Shown piece after piece: positions 1 through 9,308 of a stretch of DNA of 64,000 nucleotides (positions within the stretch are counted from its first letter, which is position 1; the number at the start of each line of letters is the position of its first letter). Position numbers and translations under genes: made by a program. Location: the NCBI GenBank assembly GCA_947467345.1, contig CANIHD010000005.1, forward strand, positions 84,548 to 148,547, written 5' to 3'. The stretch comes from Alphaproteobacteria bacterium. Its GTDB lineage: Bacteria; Pseudomonadota; Alphaproteobacteria; Micropepsales; Micropepsaceae. Below the pieces are notes generated by a model that searched no databases, was not told the DNA's origin, and saw nothing but the letters and a program-made list of their open reading frames with translations.

Positions 1-279
1 CCAAAGAACGGCCCGTGGTGGATCGCAACGGCACGCTCATCATGGTCGATGACGAGCGCATGCGCCTTCGGCCCGGCGAGGTTCCGGAGATGAAAAATGT
101 ACGATTCCGTACGCTCGGTTGTTATCCGCTCTCGGGCGCTATCGAATCGCCGGCCGCTTCGATTTGAGGCGATTGTCGCCGAGATGCTGCGTGCGACGAC
201 CTCCGAACGCCAGGGGCGCCTGATAGACCAAGACGAAGGCGCCTCGATGGACAAGAAAAAGCGGGAGGGCTATTTCTGA
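1..279 (+). pseudogene. cysD: CysD, sulfate adenylyltransferase small subunit (3' end, frameshifted)
   Basis: Only the C-terminal part of CysD is in the window. CysD is the nucleotidyl-transfer subunit of ATP sulfurylase, which makes adenylylsulfate from sulfate and ATP. From base 3 the frame reads the typical [15 protein letters not shown] segment and then hits TGA at 165-167. The family's closing segment ([10 protein letters not shown] ... KKKREGYF) continues in another frame to TGA at 277-279. Four bases (162-165) lie where three are expected, so a one-base insertion is the simplest explanation. The stop overlaps the following cysNC start (ATGA). A sequencing error cannot be excluded, but the next gene also carries lesions, so I read this as a decaying operon. 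Confidence 0.8.
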
Positions 280-2169
280 TGAAGCCGCCGCAATTTACCG
301 ATCTCACGGCCCATCTGGCTTCGCAGGAAAAAAGTCGCTGCTCCGCTTTCTTACCTGCGGCAGTGTAGATGACGGCAAGTCCACATTGATTGGGCGTCTG
401 CTCTACGACTCCAAACTGATTTTCGAAGATCATTTGGCGGCGCTGACCAAGGATTCGAAGAAACACGGCACGACAGGCGAGGACATCGATTTGGCTTTGC
501 TGGTCGATGGCCTCGAAGCCGAGCACCAGCAGGGTATTACCATCGACGTCGCCTTCCGGTTTTTCTCCACGGCGGAGCGTAAATTCATTGTCGCCGACAC
601 GCCGGGTCATGAGCAATACACCCGCAACATGGCGACCGGCGCCTCGAATTCCGAGCTCGCGGTCATATTGATTAACGCACGCAAGGGCGTGCTGACTCAG
701 ACGCGCCGCCACGCCTACATCGTTTCTTTGCTCGGCATTCGACATGTCGTTCTGGCGGTGAACAAGACCGATCTGGTCGATTGCTCGCAAGACGTCTTCG
801 ACAGGATCGTCGCCGAGTTCGGCGATTTCGCCGCCAAGATCAATCTCAACAATGTCGTTTCCATCCCGATCTCGGCTCGCTACGGCGAGAACGTCACCGA
901 AGTCTCGGAGAAGACGCCCTGGTATCGCGGGCCGTCGCTGCTTGAGCATCTGGAAACCGTCGATGTTGAAACTGAGCTTTCTGACAAACCGTTCCGCATG
1001 CCGGTGCAATGGGTCAATCGTCCCGACCTCGATTTCCGGGGGTTCTCGGGAACGATTGTCAGCGGACGCATTCGCAGCGGCGACACAGTCGCGGTTGCGA
1101 AATCGGGCTGCGCGTCGAAGGTCAAACGGATCGTGACCTATGACGGCGATCTTGAAGAGGCGTTTGCCGGAAACGCGGTGACACAGGTTCTGTCAGACGA
1201 AATCGAGATTCACGCGGCGACATGCTGGTGCCGCCGGAGGACCGACCCGAGGTTTCGGATCAGTTTGCAGCCCATGTGCTTTGGATGACGGAAGAGGAAA
1301 TGCTTCCTCATCGCCAATATCTCATCAAGGTGGAAACGCAGACGGTTCCCGCGCAGGTGACGCAGCTCAAGCACAAGGTCGACGTCAATACCCTGGATTC
1401 GTTTGCCGCGCGCACGCTGCAATTGAACGAAGTCGGCTACTGCAATCTCTCGACCAGCGAGCCAATCGTATTCGATTCCTACGCCGACAATCGCGATACC
1501 GGCGCCTTCGTCATCATCGACCGCGTCACCAACGGCACCGTCGGTGCCGGCATGATCGAATTCGGCTTGCGCCGCGCCACTAATGTCCATTGGCAGGCCT
1601 TGGACGTGAATAAGGAGGCGCGCGCCGGCCTTAAACATCAGAAGCCATGCGTATTGTGGTTCACCGGGCTTTCGGGTTCGGGAAAATCGACTATCGCGAA
1701 CCTGGTCGAGAAGCGGCTCTTCGCGCAAGGACGTCACACCTACATTCTTGACGGCGACAATGTGCGCCATGGCTTGAATCAGGATCTGGGTTTCACCGAT
1801 GCCGACCGGGTGGAGAATATTTGCCGTGTTGCGGAAGCGTCGAAACTCTTTGTCAATTCCGGCGTGATCGTTCTGGTGTCATTCATCTCGCCGTTCCGTT
1901 CGGAACGCCGCATGGCGCGCGAGTTGATGCAGGACGGCGAGTTTATCGAAATCTATGTCGACACACCGCTTGAGGTCTGCCGCGCACGCGATCCCAAGGG
2001 GCTCTATGCGCGTGCCGATGCGGGTCAGATCAAAAACTTCACCGGCATCGACAGCCCTTATGAGGCGCCGGAGGCCCCCTAGTTGGTTATTTCAACGGAG
2101 AATACCGATCCGGAACTTCTCGCCGAACGGGTCGTTGCCTATCTTCGGGAACAAGGGCGCGTACCGTAG
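279..2169 (+). pseudogene. cysNC: CysNC, sulfate adenylyltransferase GTPase fused to APS kinase (multiply broken)
   Basis: CysN (GTPase subunit of ATP sulfurylase) is fused to CysC (adenylylsulfate kinase, making PAPS). The start ATG at 279 overlaps the cysD stop. Three lesions are visible. The A6 run at 328-333 is one base short of the frame that reads [16 protein letters not shown]. One base is lost near 1209-1211, where ...SDEI would continue to [17 protein letters not shown] at 2080-2082 stands where GAG is expected, and the same frame then reads LVISTENTDPELLAERVVAY to TAG at 2167-2169. Motifs are otherwise preserved: DDGKS, DTPGHE, NKTD and the APS kinase P-loop GLSGSGKST. The preserved motifs suggest recent inactivation. 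Longest intact pieces are 386-1288 and 1222-2082. Confidence 0.85.
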
Positions 2170-2290
2170 AACGTTTTACTTCCACAATATTTACGGTGGC
2201 CCAGGCAAATGCTCGCAAGCTGAGGGCGGGGTGTGCGACTTTGGGCTACGTTAACCTCCCCTGTAATAGGTTTGCGTACGGAGGAATTTC

Positions 2291-3271
2291 ATGACTGTTT
2301 TGGTTACAGGCGGCACCGAATATATCGGCAGCCACATGGTCCACACGCTTCTGGATCGTGGTCGCAAAGTCGTGGTGCTCGACTATTTGTCCACGGGCGT
2401 CCGCGCCAATGTCGCGCAGGATGCGTCCTTTGTGCTTGGCAGCGTCGGTGACACAGCGCTCATGAAGCGCGTGCTCGCGGAACATGCGGTTGAGACGGTG
2501 ATTCATTTTTCCGGGTCGGTCATCGTCCCCGAATCCGTCGAAAACCCCATTCTCTATTACAGCAACAATACGTTCGCTTCGCTGCATCTGGTCAATGCGT
2601 TTATCCATAGCGGCGTAAAGAAATTCATTTTCTCGTCCACTGCTGCGGTCTACGGCATTACGGAACGCAATCCGGTGTCGGAAAAAGACGAGACAAACCC
2701 GATCAATCCCTACGGCCGCTCGAAGCTGATGACGGAGTGGCTGCTGGATGATGCGGCCCACGCGCATGATTTCCGCTTTGTTGCGCTGCGCTATTTCAAT
2801 GTCGCCGGCGCTGACCCGAAAGGGCGCACCGGGCAATCGACGCCGCGCGCGACCCACCTCATCAAGCGGGCCTGTCAGGCGGCGCTGGGGCGTGTTCCGC
2901 AGTTGGAAATATTCGGCACCGATTTTCCGACCAGAGACGGCACGGGCATTCGCGATTATATTCACGTCAGCGATCTCGCCGAAGTGCATGCACTGGCGCT
3001 GGAATATCTGGGCGACGGTGGCGAATCCCAAATTCTCAATTGCGGCTATGGCCGCGGATTCTCGGTACGTGAAGTCATTGACGTGGTGTCGAAGGTTTCA
3101 CAACGGCCTTTGCCGACACGCGAAGCGCCGCGCCGCGCCGGAGATCCGCCGGTAATCGTCGCCGATTGCTCGCGTGTAACGTCGGAATTCGGTTGGCAGC
3201 CGCGCCACAACCATCTCGAAGAGATCGTCTCTACGGCCTATGCCTGGGAGCGGCGCCTTAACGCCGCCTAA
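2291..3271 (+). CDS. galE: UDP-glucose 4-epimerase
   Basis: Extended short-chain dehydrogenase/reductase that interconverts UDP-glucose and UDP-galactose with bound NAD. It is 326 residues, normal for GalE, with a strong ribosome site (GGAGGAAT) before ATG. The Ser of FSSTAAVYG and the Tyr/Lys of NPYGRSK, the catalytic triad, are present. The N-terminal Rossmann motif reads TGGTEYIGSH, so the middle glycine of GxxGxxG is Glu; one G-to-A transition (GGA to GAA) would explain this. That change should weaken NAD binding, so activity is uncertain. It lies next to the decayed cys genes and faces galU, with a hairpin at the shared 3' ends. Confidence 0.88.
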   Translation: MTVLVTGGTEYIGSHMVHTLLDRGRKVVVLDYLSTGVRANVAQDASFVLGSVGDTALMKRVLAEHAVETVIHFSGSVIVPESVENPILYYSNNTFASLHLVNAFIHSGVKKFIFSSTAAVYGITERNPVSEKDETNPINPYGRSKLMTEWLLDDAAHAHDFRFVALRYFNVAGADPKGRTGQSTPRATHLIKRACQAALGRVPQLEIFGTDFPTRDGTGIRDYIHVSDLAEVHALALEYLGDGGESQILNCGYGRGFSVREVIDVVSKVSQRPLPTREAPRRAGDPPVIVADCSRVTSEFGWQPRHNHLEEIVSTAYAWERRLNAA

Positions 3272-3279
3272 GGCGGCGT
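3261..3279. terminator. GC-rich hairpin between convergent galE and galU
   Basis: ACGCCGCCT at 3261-3269 and AGGCGGCGT at 3271-3279 are perfect reverse complements. The galE stop codon lies at the tip. The hairpin is placed to end transcription from both convergent genes. There is no long T run on either side, so intrinsic termination is not certain. Confidence 0.5.
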
Positions 3280-3292
3280 CAGTTCAGCAAAA

Positions 3293-4177
3293 CTATTTCG
3301 GCAGGCTCGCAAGAATCTTCCGCAATGCCGGCGCGATGTCCGGGCGTTGCAATCCGAGCGCGATATTGGCGTGCAGGAAGCCCACCTTGTCGCCGCAATC
3401 GTAGCGTGCGCATTCCGTCTTCACCGCATGGAAGGGCTCATGCCCCAAGAGCTTTGCCATGCCGTCGGTGAGTTGAATTTCGTTACCGGCGCCGCGCTCC
3501 ATGCGTTCCAATTGCGCGAAGATGGACGGCGGAAGAATATAACGCCCGATCACGCATAGCGTGGACGGCGCATTTTCCGGTGCAGGTTTCTCGACAATGC
3601 CCTTAACTTCCACGGTATTGCCGTGCCACTTTCCGGGATCGACCACGCCGTAGCGACGTGTTTCTTCGCGTGGCTTTTCTTCGACCGCAACGATGATGCC
3701 GCCGCCGACTTCGTTATAGGCTTTAATCATCTGCGATAGGGCGCCCGGCGTGCCGACCATAAGATCGTCCGGCAAGATGACCGCGAAGGGTTCGTCGCTC
3801 ACGAAATGGCGCGCACACCACACCGCATGGCCAAGGCCAAGCGGGCGCTGCTGACGGGTGAAGCTGACCGACCCGTTGGGGGGCAGGCTTTCCAGAAGCC
3901 CTGCCAGGGCCTTCAGCTTGCCGCTGCCTTCAAGCTGCGATTCCAGCTCATAGGCGTGATCGAAATGGTCCGAGATCACGTGTTTCCCCCGGCCTGTCAC
4001 GAAAATGAATTGTTCGATCCCCGCTTCGCGTGCTTCCTCGACGGCATATTGAATGACAGGCTTGTCTACGACGGGCAGCATTTCCTTCGGGATGGCTTTG
4101 GTGGCCGGAAGGAAGCGGGTGCCGAGACCGGCGACCGGGAAAACAGCTTTGCGAACAGGGCGGGGGGTGCTTGTCAT
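3293..4177 (-). CDS. galU: UTP-glucose-1-phosphate uridylyltransferase
   Basis: Makes UDP-glucose from UTP and glucose-1-phosphate, the entry point for the neighbouring epimerases and UDP-glucose dehydrogenase. The 294-residue protein opens with the nucleotidyltransferase signature GLGTRFLPATKAIPKEMLP and continues with VDKPVIQYAVEEA. Other GalU-like blocks are VILPDDLM and VEEKP, and the length is normal. It is convergent with galE and divergent from the epimerase at 4371, with about 190 bases between the two starts that could hold both promoters. Confidence 0.95.
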   Translation of the reverse strand: MTSTPRPVRKAVFPVAGLGTRFLPATKAIPKEMLPVVDKPVIQYAVEEAREAGIEQFIFVTGRGKHVISDHFDHAYELESQLEGSGKLKALAGLLESLPPNGSVSFTRQQRPLGLGHAVWCARHFVSDEPFAVILPDDLMVGTPGALSQMIKAYNEVGGGIIVAVEEKPREETRRYGVVDPGKWHGNTVEVKGIVEKPAPENAPSTLCVIGRYILPPSIFAQLERMERGAGNEIQLTDGMAKLLGHEPFHAVKTECARYDCGDKVGFLHANIALGLQRPDIAPALRKILASLPK

Positions 4178-4370
4178 GTTGAAACCAATCAGGCTAAAGC
4201 GCTGACATCCTTAAAGGCTTTTCCGGGACAAGGAAATTGGAAAGCACCGCCTTAGGAATTCATGGCAATTTCTCTGCTATCTGTACGGTGGCTTAGGCCT
4301 GAGGCCAGCTTTAAATTCAAGCCTGGTTAAAGCCTAGCTTGGTTAAGACCAAGTCTGTTCAAGGGTTGTC

Positions 4371-5345
4371 ATGCGAATTTTACTTACCGGCGCTGCAGGA
4401 TTCATCGGCTCTCATACAGCCCTCGCTCTCATGGCGCGGGGGCATGACATCGTTGGGCTGGATTCGATCAACTCGTATTACGATCCAGCGTTGAAGCATG
4501 CGCGCCTGGCGCGGCTTTCGGGGAACTCTGCATTTCGTTTCGCGCATGTCGATATTGCCGATGCCGAAGCGTTGTCGAGCGCGGTGCGCGGTGAGCATTT
4601 CGACGCTATCCTACATTTGGCGGCGCAAGCCGGCGTGCGTTATGCGCTGCAAGATCCTGCGTCCTACACGCGTTCCAATTTGGTCGGGCATCAGAATATT
4701 TTGGAACTCGCGCGCCACATGAAGGGGCTTGGCCATCTCGTCTATGCGTCGTCGAGTTCCGTCTATGGCAACGACACAGCGGCGCCCTATTCCGAAGATG
4801 CGCGCGCTGACCGTCCGGTTTCGTACTACGGCGCGACCAAGAGGGCTGGGGAACTTTTGTCTTACTCGTACGCCGGATTGTTCGGGCTTAAGCAGACGGG
4901 CCTGCGCTTCTTCACGGTCTACGGAACCTGGGGCCGTCCGGATATGGCCTACTGGCTATTCACGGATGCGATCTTGCGCGGACGCGCTTTGCCGCTGTTC
5001 GGCGGCGGTAAGTTGCGGCGCGATTTCACCTGGATCGACGACATCGTCGCCGGCATCGTTGCCGTGCTGGAAACGCCTTACGCCGCCACCGAAGGCGCGC
5101 CGCATCGCGTCTACAATCTGGGCAACAGCCATCCGGAAGAAGCCATCACGCTGGTCCGCGCGATTGAAGAGGCAACCGGCAAACAGGCGATCATTCATTA
5201 TACCGACGGCCCGCCAGGAGATGTGATCGAGACCTATGCCGACGTCACGAAGGCGTCACGCGATTTCGGTTACGCGCCAACAACGAGCTTGGCCGAAGGC
5301 ATTCCACGCTTCGTTTCGTGGTTCCGCGAATATCATAAGGTCTAA
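4371..5345 (+). CDS. NAD-dependent epimerase, probably UDP-glucuronate 4-epimerase
   Basis: Extended SDR enzyme of 324 residues. The Rossmann motif GAAGFIGSH is intact, followed by DSINSYYDPALKHARLARL, the pattern of UDP-glucuronate 4-epimerases (LspL/Cap1J type). The catalytic Ser is in YASSSSVYG and Tyr/Lys in YGATK. The RFFTVYGTWGRPDMA block is also typical of that subgroup. Expected reaction: UDP-glucuronate to UDP-galacturonate, using the product of ugd, which ends two bases from this gene on the other strand. AAGGG precedes the ATG. Exact sugar specificity is inferred from similarity and context. Confidence 0.85.
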   Translation: MRILLTGAAGFIGSHTALALMARGHDIVGLDSINSYYDPALKHARLARLSGNSAFRFAHVDIADAEALSSAVRGEHFDAILHLAAQAGVRYALQDPASYTRSNLVGHQNILELARHMKGLGHLVYASSSSVYGNDTAAPYSEDARADRPVSYYGATKRAGELLSYSYAGLFGLKQTGLRFFTVYGTWGRPDMAYWLFTDAILRGRALPLFGGGKLRRDFTWIDDIVAGIVAVLETPYAATEGAPHRVYNLGNSHPEEAITLVRAIEEATGKQAIIHYTDGPPGDVIETYADVTKASRDFGYAPTTSLAEGIPRFVSWFREYHKV

Positions 5346-5347
5346 GC

Positions 5348-6661
5348 CTATTTCGGCTTTACCGTCGCGCGTCCCACGCTGACATAGGTGTAACCGGCGT
5401 CGGCCATCAGTTGCGGCCGGTAGATGTTTCGCAAATCCACCATCAGCGGGCGCTTCAGAAGTTTCTTGGTCTTCACAAGATCAAGTGCGCGGAACTCATT
5501 CCACTCAGTCAGGATCACAACGCCGTCGGCGCCGTTCAGCGCCGTGTAGGCGTCGGGGCAATGCGTAACGTCCAAGAGCTTCTCGGCTTCCTTCTTGCCC
5601 TCAGGATCGTAAGCGTGGATGTCGGCACCATGTTCTTTCAACCACGGAACGATGACGAGGCTGGGCGCGTCACGCATGTCGTCGGTATTCGGTTTGAAGG
5701 TCAGGCCAAGCACAGCAATGCGCTTGCCCTTCACGCCGCCAAAGGCCGCGTCGATCTTTTCGGCCATAGCAATTTTGCGCCGGTCATTGGCCTGCACGAC
5801 GGCGGCCACAATAGCTGTCGGCGCGTTGACCTCCTCAGCGGTGCGCAGCAGCGCGAGCGTGTCCTTCGGAAAACACGAACCGCCATAGCCCGGTCCCGCA
5901 TTCAGAAATTTCTTGCCGATGCGGCCGTCCAAGCCGATGCCGCGTGCGACATCCTGAACATTTGCGCCGACGCGCTCGCAAATATCGGCCATCTCGTTGA
6001 TGAACATGATCTTGGTCGCGAGAAACGCGTTGCCGGCATATTTGATCAGTTCCGAACTTTCGCGCGACGTGAACACGATAGGCGTCTCGTTCAAGAACAG
6101 CGGGCGATAGAGCTCGCGCAATACGTTGGCAGCGCGTTCGCTTGTCGTGCCGCACACAATCCGGTCGGGATGGCGGAAATCTTCAATCGCCGAACCCTCG
6201 CGCAGGAATTCCGGATTCGATGCGACGTCGAAATCGGCATCGGGACGAACGGAGCGGATCGTGTCTTCGACCTTCTGGCCGGTGCCCACCGGCACGGTCG
6301 ATTTGTTGACGACGACGGTGTAGCCGACAAGCGCCTCGGCAATTTCTTTGGCGGCGCCGAACATATAGGCAAGGTCGGCGTGGCCGTCACCGCGACGCGA
6401 CGGTGTTCCGACCGCGATGAACACGGCGTCGGCTTCCGGAACCGCGCTTTTCAAATCCGTGGTGAAGGAAAGACGGCCGGCCTTCACATTGGCGGCCACA
6501 ACTTCATCCAGCCCCGGTTCGAAGATCGGAATCTTGCCGGCCTTCAGAGCCTCGATCTTGCTGGCGTCCTTATCGACGCAAACAACATGATGGCCGAACT
6601 CAGAGAAGCAGGCACCGGAAACAAGGCCCACATAACCAGTTCCGATCATGGCAACGCGCAT
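5348..6661 (-). CDS. ugd: UDP-glucose 6-dehydrogenase
   Basis: Oxidises UDP-glucose to UDP-glucuronate with two NAD. The 437 residues have the N-terminal NAD motif GTGYVGLVSGACFSEFG, the central GNAFLATKIMFINE region and the catalytic cysteine in GGSCFPKDT, then the C-terminal LGLTFKPNTDDMRDAPS block. The full set is intact and the length is normal. With galU upstream in the pathway and the epimerase downstream it forms a uronic-acid supply module. A long open frame on the opposite strand (5411-6667) is a shadow. Confidence 0.95.
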   Translation of the reverse strand: MRVAMIGTGYVGLVSGACFSEFGHHVVCVDKDASKIEALKAGKIPIFEPGLDEVVAANVKAGRLSFTTDLKSAVPEADAVFIAVGTPSRRGDGHADLAYMFGAAKEIAEALVGYTVVVNKSTVPVGTGQKVEDTIRSVRPDADFDVASNPEFLREGSAIEDFRHPDRIVCGTTSERAANVLRELYRPLFLNETPIVFTSRESSELIKYAGNAFLATKIMFINEMADICERVGANVQDVARGIGLDGRIGKKFLNAGPGYGGSCFPKDTLALLRTAEEVNAPTAIVAAVVQANDRRKIAMAEKIDAAFGGVKGKRIAVLGLTFKPNTDDMRDAPSLVIVPWLKEHGADIHAYDPEGKKEAEKLLDVTHCPDAYTALNGADGVVILTEWNEFRALDLVKTKKLLKRPLMVDLRNIYRPQLMADAGYTYVSVGRATVKPK

Positions 6662-6853
6662 GGATGATGCTTTCTGTTATATCGCCGGTTCAATTACCCA
6701 CCAGGCCGGGCATTGCAAGTCCGTTTGCTTATTTACCGCAGGGGGCGTTTCGGAGCGGTTAATTGCGCGGGCCTAGCCTGCGGAAACACAGGCGTTTTCG
6801 GTAATACGCCGCGTGGAACTCTCACCCACCTTAACGATTCGAAAATAAATATG

Positions 6854-8950
6854 TCATCCGGCGCGCAAGTAACGCACGGCTTCGTCGCGGCCGAACAGAT
6901 AGAGCAGGGTGCGTAACGCCTCGCCGCGTGGTGATTTCAGCTCCGGATCGCGGCCGAGGATCAGTTTGGAATCATCGCGCGCGGTCGCCAGCAGCTCTCC
7001 GTGTACGGACAGGTCGGCGAAGCGGAACTTCGGCATGCCGCTTTGTTTGACGCCCAGCAATTCGCCTGCGCCGCGCAGGCGAAGATCTTCCTCGGCAATT
7101 ACAAAGCCGTCGTCGGTGCGCCGGAGAGCCGCCAGGCGTTGTTTGGCCGTGGGACCAAGCGGTGGGTGATAGACGAGGAGGCAGGTGGAGCGCGCCGCGC
7201 CGCGTCCGACGCGCCCGCGCAATTGGTGCAATTGCGCGAGGCCAAAACGCTCGGCGTGTTCGATGACGATGATGCTGGCTTCCGGAACATCGACGCCGAC
7301 TTCGATCACGGTTGTGGCCACCAGAATTTTGGTTTCGCCGGATTTGAATTCCGCCATGGCCGCGTCGCGGTCGGGGCTTTTCATGCGGCCATGCGCGAGA
7401 CCAACAGTCTGGCCCATAGCTTTGGTCAAATAGTCGGCGCGTTCCTCGGCTGCGGCGAGGTCGATCTTCTCGGACTCTTCCACGAGCGGACACACCCAAT
7501 AGGCGCGCGCATCGCGTGCAATCGCCCGGCGCAACGCCTCGATGACCTCGTCCAGACGTGACGCAGGCAATACGCGCGTTTCCACCGGTTTGCGTCCAGG
7601 CGGCTTGCCGCCGAGGCGCGAGACATCCATGTCGCCATAGGCGGTCAATTGCAGGGTTCGTGGGATTGGCGTTGCGGTCATCACCAGAACATCGGCGGGC
7701 TCCTCCCCTTTGCCTTGTAGTTTCAAGCGTTGATGAACGCCGAAACGATGCTGTTCATCGACCACGGCAAGGCCGAGATCGCGGAACGCGACGTCATCCG
7801 AGAACAGCGCATGCGTGCCGATCACGATATCGATCGCTCCGGCGGTGAGTGCTTCGAGCAGCTTGACGCGATTTGGTCCGCGTTCGCGTCCAGTTAGCAA
7901 CGCAAGGCGCACACCTGCCGCGCGCGCCATGAGGTCCAGCGATGTTGCGTGCTGGCGGGCGAGAAGTTCGGTGGGCGCCATGAACGCGCCTTGCGTGCCG
8001 GCCTCCACCGCCGTCAGAAGCGCCATCATCGCGACCACGGTTTTGCCCGATCCGACATCGCCTTGCAGCAGCCGCACCATGCGCGACGGGCTTGCCATGT
8101 CGTCTTCGATTTCGCGATTGGCCTGAATTTGCGCGTAGGTCAGTGTGAAGGGGAGCGCTTGCAGCGCTTTGAGGCGCAGCCTTCCATCGCCTTTGAGCTT
8201 GCGGCCCGGTCGCGCGCGCTGATGCTGCCGGATCAGCGTGATCGCCAACTGATTGGCGAGAAGTTCGTCATAGGCCAGCCGCATGCGCTCGGGCGCACCG
8301 GCCGCAAGCGCGTCGGACGTGGCGGGCAGATGCGCTTTGCGCAGCGCCTCCGCGAAAGCGGGAAAATGTCGCTGCTTGAGATAGGCTTGATCTTGCCATT
8401 CCGGCATTGCGGGAACATCCGCTAGCGCGCGTGCAATCACCCGCCCGAGCACACGCGCGGACAGGCCCTCGGTTGTGGGATAGAGCGGCTCCATCTCGGG
8501 AATGCGGACCGCTTGCTCGGGCGGCACCACATAATCGGGATGCGCCATTTGCAGACGCCCGTCGAACATCTCGATGCGCCCCGAAATGACGCGCGTCGAT
8601 CCCGTCGGGAGGTTGCGCTTTATCGTGTCCTCGTAAGGCGTGAAATAAACGAGATCGATCGTGCCTGTGGCGTCGCTGCAGGAGACGCGATAGGGCTGGC
8701 GCTTACGGGGCGGCGGCGCTTTGTGCTCGCCCACTTGGACGGTGACGGTGGCAATGCGTCCGGGCTCGGCCGTGGCTAGCGTTGGCTGGTAGCTGCGGTC
8801 GATGATCCCGGCCGGCAAATGGAATACAAGATCGAGGCAGCGGGGCGGCATCCGCCCGACGACTTTGCCGATCAGCTTCTCCACCTTCGGACCCACGCCG
8901 GGCAGGTTCCGGGCGTCCTTGAACAGGGTATTGAGAATCGCTGGCCGCAT
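6854..8950 (-). CDS. recG: ATP-dependent DNA helicase RecG
   Basis: Branch-migration helicase that remodels stalled forks and Holliday junctions. I place the start at 8950 (MRPAILNTLFKDARNLPG), giving 698 residues; the frame is open further upstream but that part has no RecG character and runs under sdhE. An N-terminal wedge/OB region is followed by Walker A GDVGSGKT, the DEQHRFGV box and TATPIPRTLQL. The C-terminal RGRVGRG helicase motif is present. It is divergent from sdhE and mfd, 60 bases from the sdhE start. RecG-SdhE-Mfd adjacency is familiar in alphaproteobacteria. Confidence 0.95.
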   Translation of the reverse strand: MRPAILNTLFKDARNLPGVGPKVEKLIGKVVGRMPPRCLDLVFHLPAGIIDRSYQPTLATAEPGRIATVTVQVGEHKAPPPRKRQPYRVSCSDATGTIDLVYFTPYEDTIKRNLPTGSTRVISGRIEMFDGRLQMAHPDYVVPPEQAVRIPEMEPLYPTTEGLSARVLGRVIARALADVPAMPEWQDQAYLKQRHFPAFAEALRKAHLPATSDALAAGAPERMRLAYDELLANQLAITLIRQHQRARPGRKLKGDGRLRLKALQALPFTLTYAQIQANREIEDDMASPSRMVRLLQGDVGSGKTVVAMMALLTAVEAGTQGAFMAPTELLARQHATSLDLMARAAGVRLALLTGRERGPNRVKLLEALTAGAIDIVIGTHALFSDDVAFRDLGLAVVDEQHRFGVHQRLKLQGKGEEPADVLVMTATPIPRTLQLTAYGDMDVSRLGGKPPGRKPVETRVLPASRLDEVIEALRRAIARDARAYWVCPLVEESEKIDLAAAEERADYLTKAMGQTVGLAHGRMKSPDRDAAMAEFKSGETKILVATTVIEVGVDVPEASIIVIEHAERFGLAQLHQLRGRVGRGAARSTCLLVYHPPLGPTAKQRLAALRRTDDGFVIAEEDLRLRGAGELLGVKQSGMPKFRFADLSVHGELLATARDDSKLILGRDPELKSPRGEALRTLLYLFGRDEAVRYLRAG

Positions 8951-9010
8951 AGGGCGCACGATAGGGACGAAGCGGTGGAAGTGGGAGCGGCGCCGCGCTA
9001 TGAGAGCGCG

Positions 9011-9298
9011 ATGGACGCCGCAATCGCCCCCAAGGATATCGAAACCCGCAGGAGAATGCTGCTTTTTCGGGCTCAGCGCCGCGGATTTCGCGAGATGGAC
9101 CTGATTTTCGGCGCCTATTCCGATGCCCATCTGGGGCGCCTGGGCGCCGCCGAGCTCGACCGTTTCGAGGCACTGCTCGATGTCCCCGATTGGGTGCTGT
9201 GGGGTTGGATCGTGGGGAACGATCCGGTTCCGGCCGAGTTCGATGACGAGGTCTTCGCGCAACTCAGCGCCTATCGCGACAATATTCGCATCGCTTGA
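9011..9298 (+). CDS. sdhE: FAD assembly factor SdhE (DUF339)
   Basis: Small protein (95 residues) that promotes covalent flavinylation of succinate dehydrogenase SdhA. The diagnostic RGxxE motif is visible in RRGFREMDL, with the downstream DVPDWVLWGWI block of the family. Start chosen at ATG 9011, because upstream codons in the same frame overlap recG antisense and have no family character. mfd begins about ten bases after its stop and is probably co-transcribed. Confidence 0.88.
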   Translation: MDAAIAPKDIETRRRMLLFRAQRRGFREMDLIFGAYSDAHLGRLGAAELDRFEALLDVPDWVLWGWIVGNDPVPAEFDDEVFAQLSAYRDNIRIA

Positions 9299-9308
9299 AG
9301 GGTTTTCC

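Noticed and set aside
122..1009. 295-codon open frame on the minus strand opposite cysD/cysN
   Set aside because: A shadow of the GTPase coding sequence. The plus-strand motifs (DDGKS, DTPGHE, NKTD) show which strand is coding.
4178..4370. CtrA-type sites in GGTTAA-rich repeats before the UDP-glucuronate epimerase
   Set aside because: The TTAA elements are about 12 bases apart, not the 7 required for the TTAA-N7-TTAA site, so this is probably chance repetition.
5411..6667. 418-codon open frame on the plus strand
   Set aside because: It lies wholly antisense to ugd, has no recognisable motif and uses the complementary frame of a GC-rich gene. It is a shadow.
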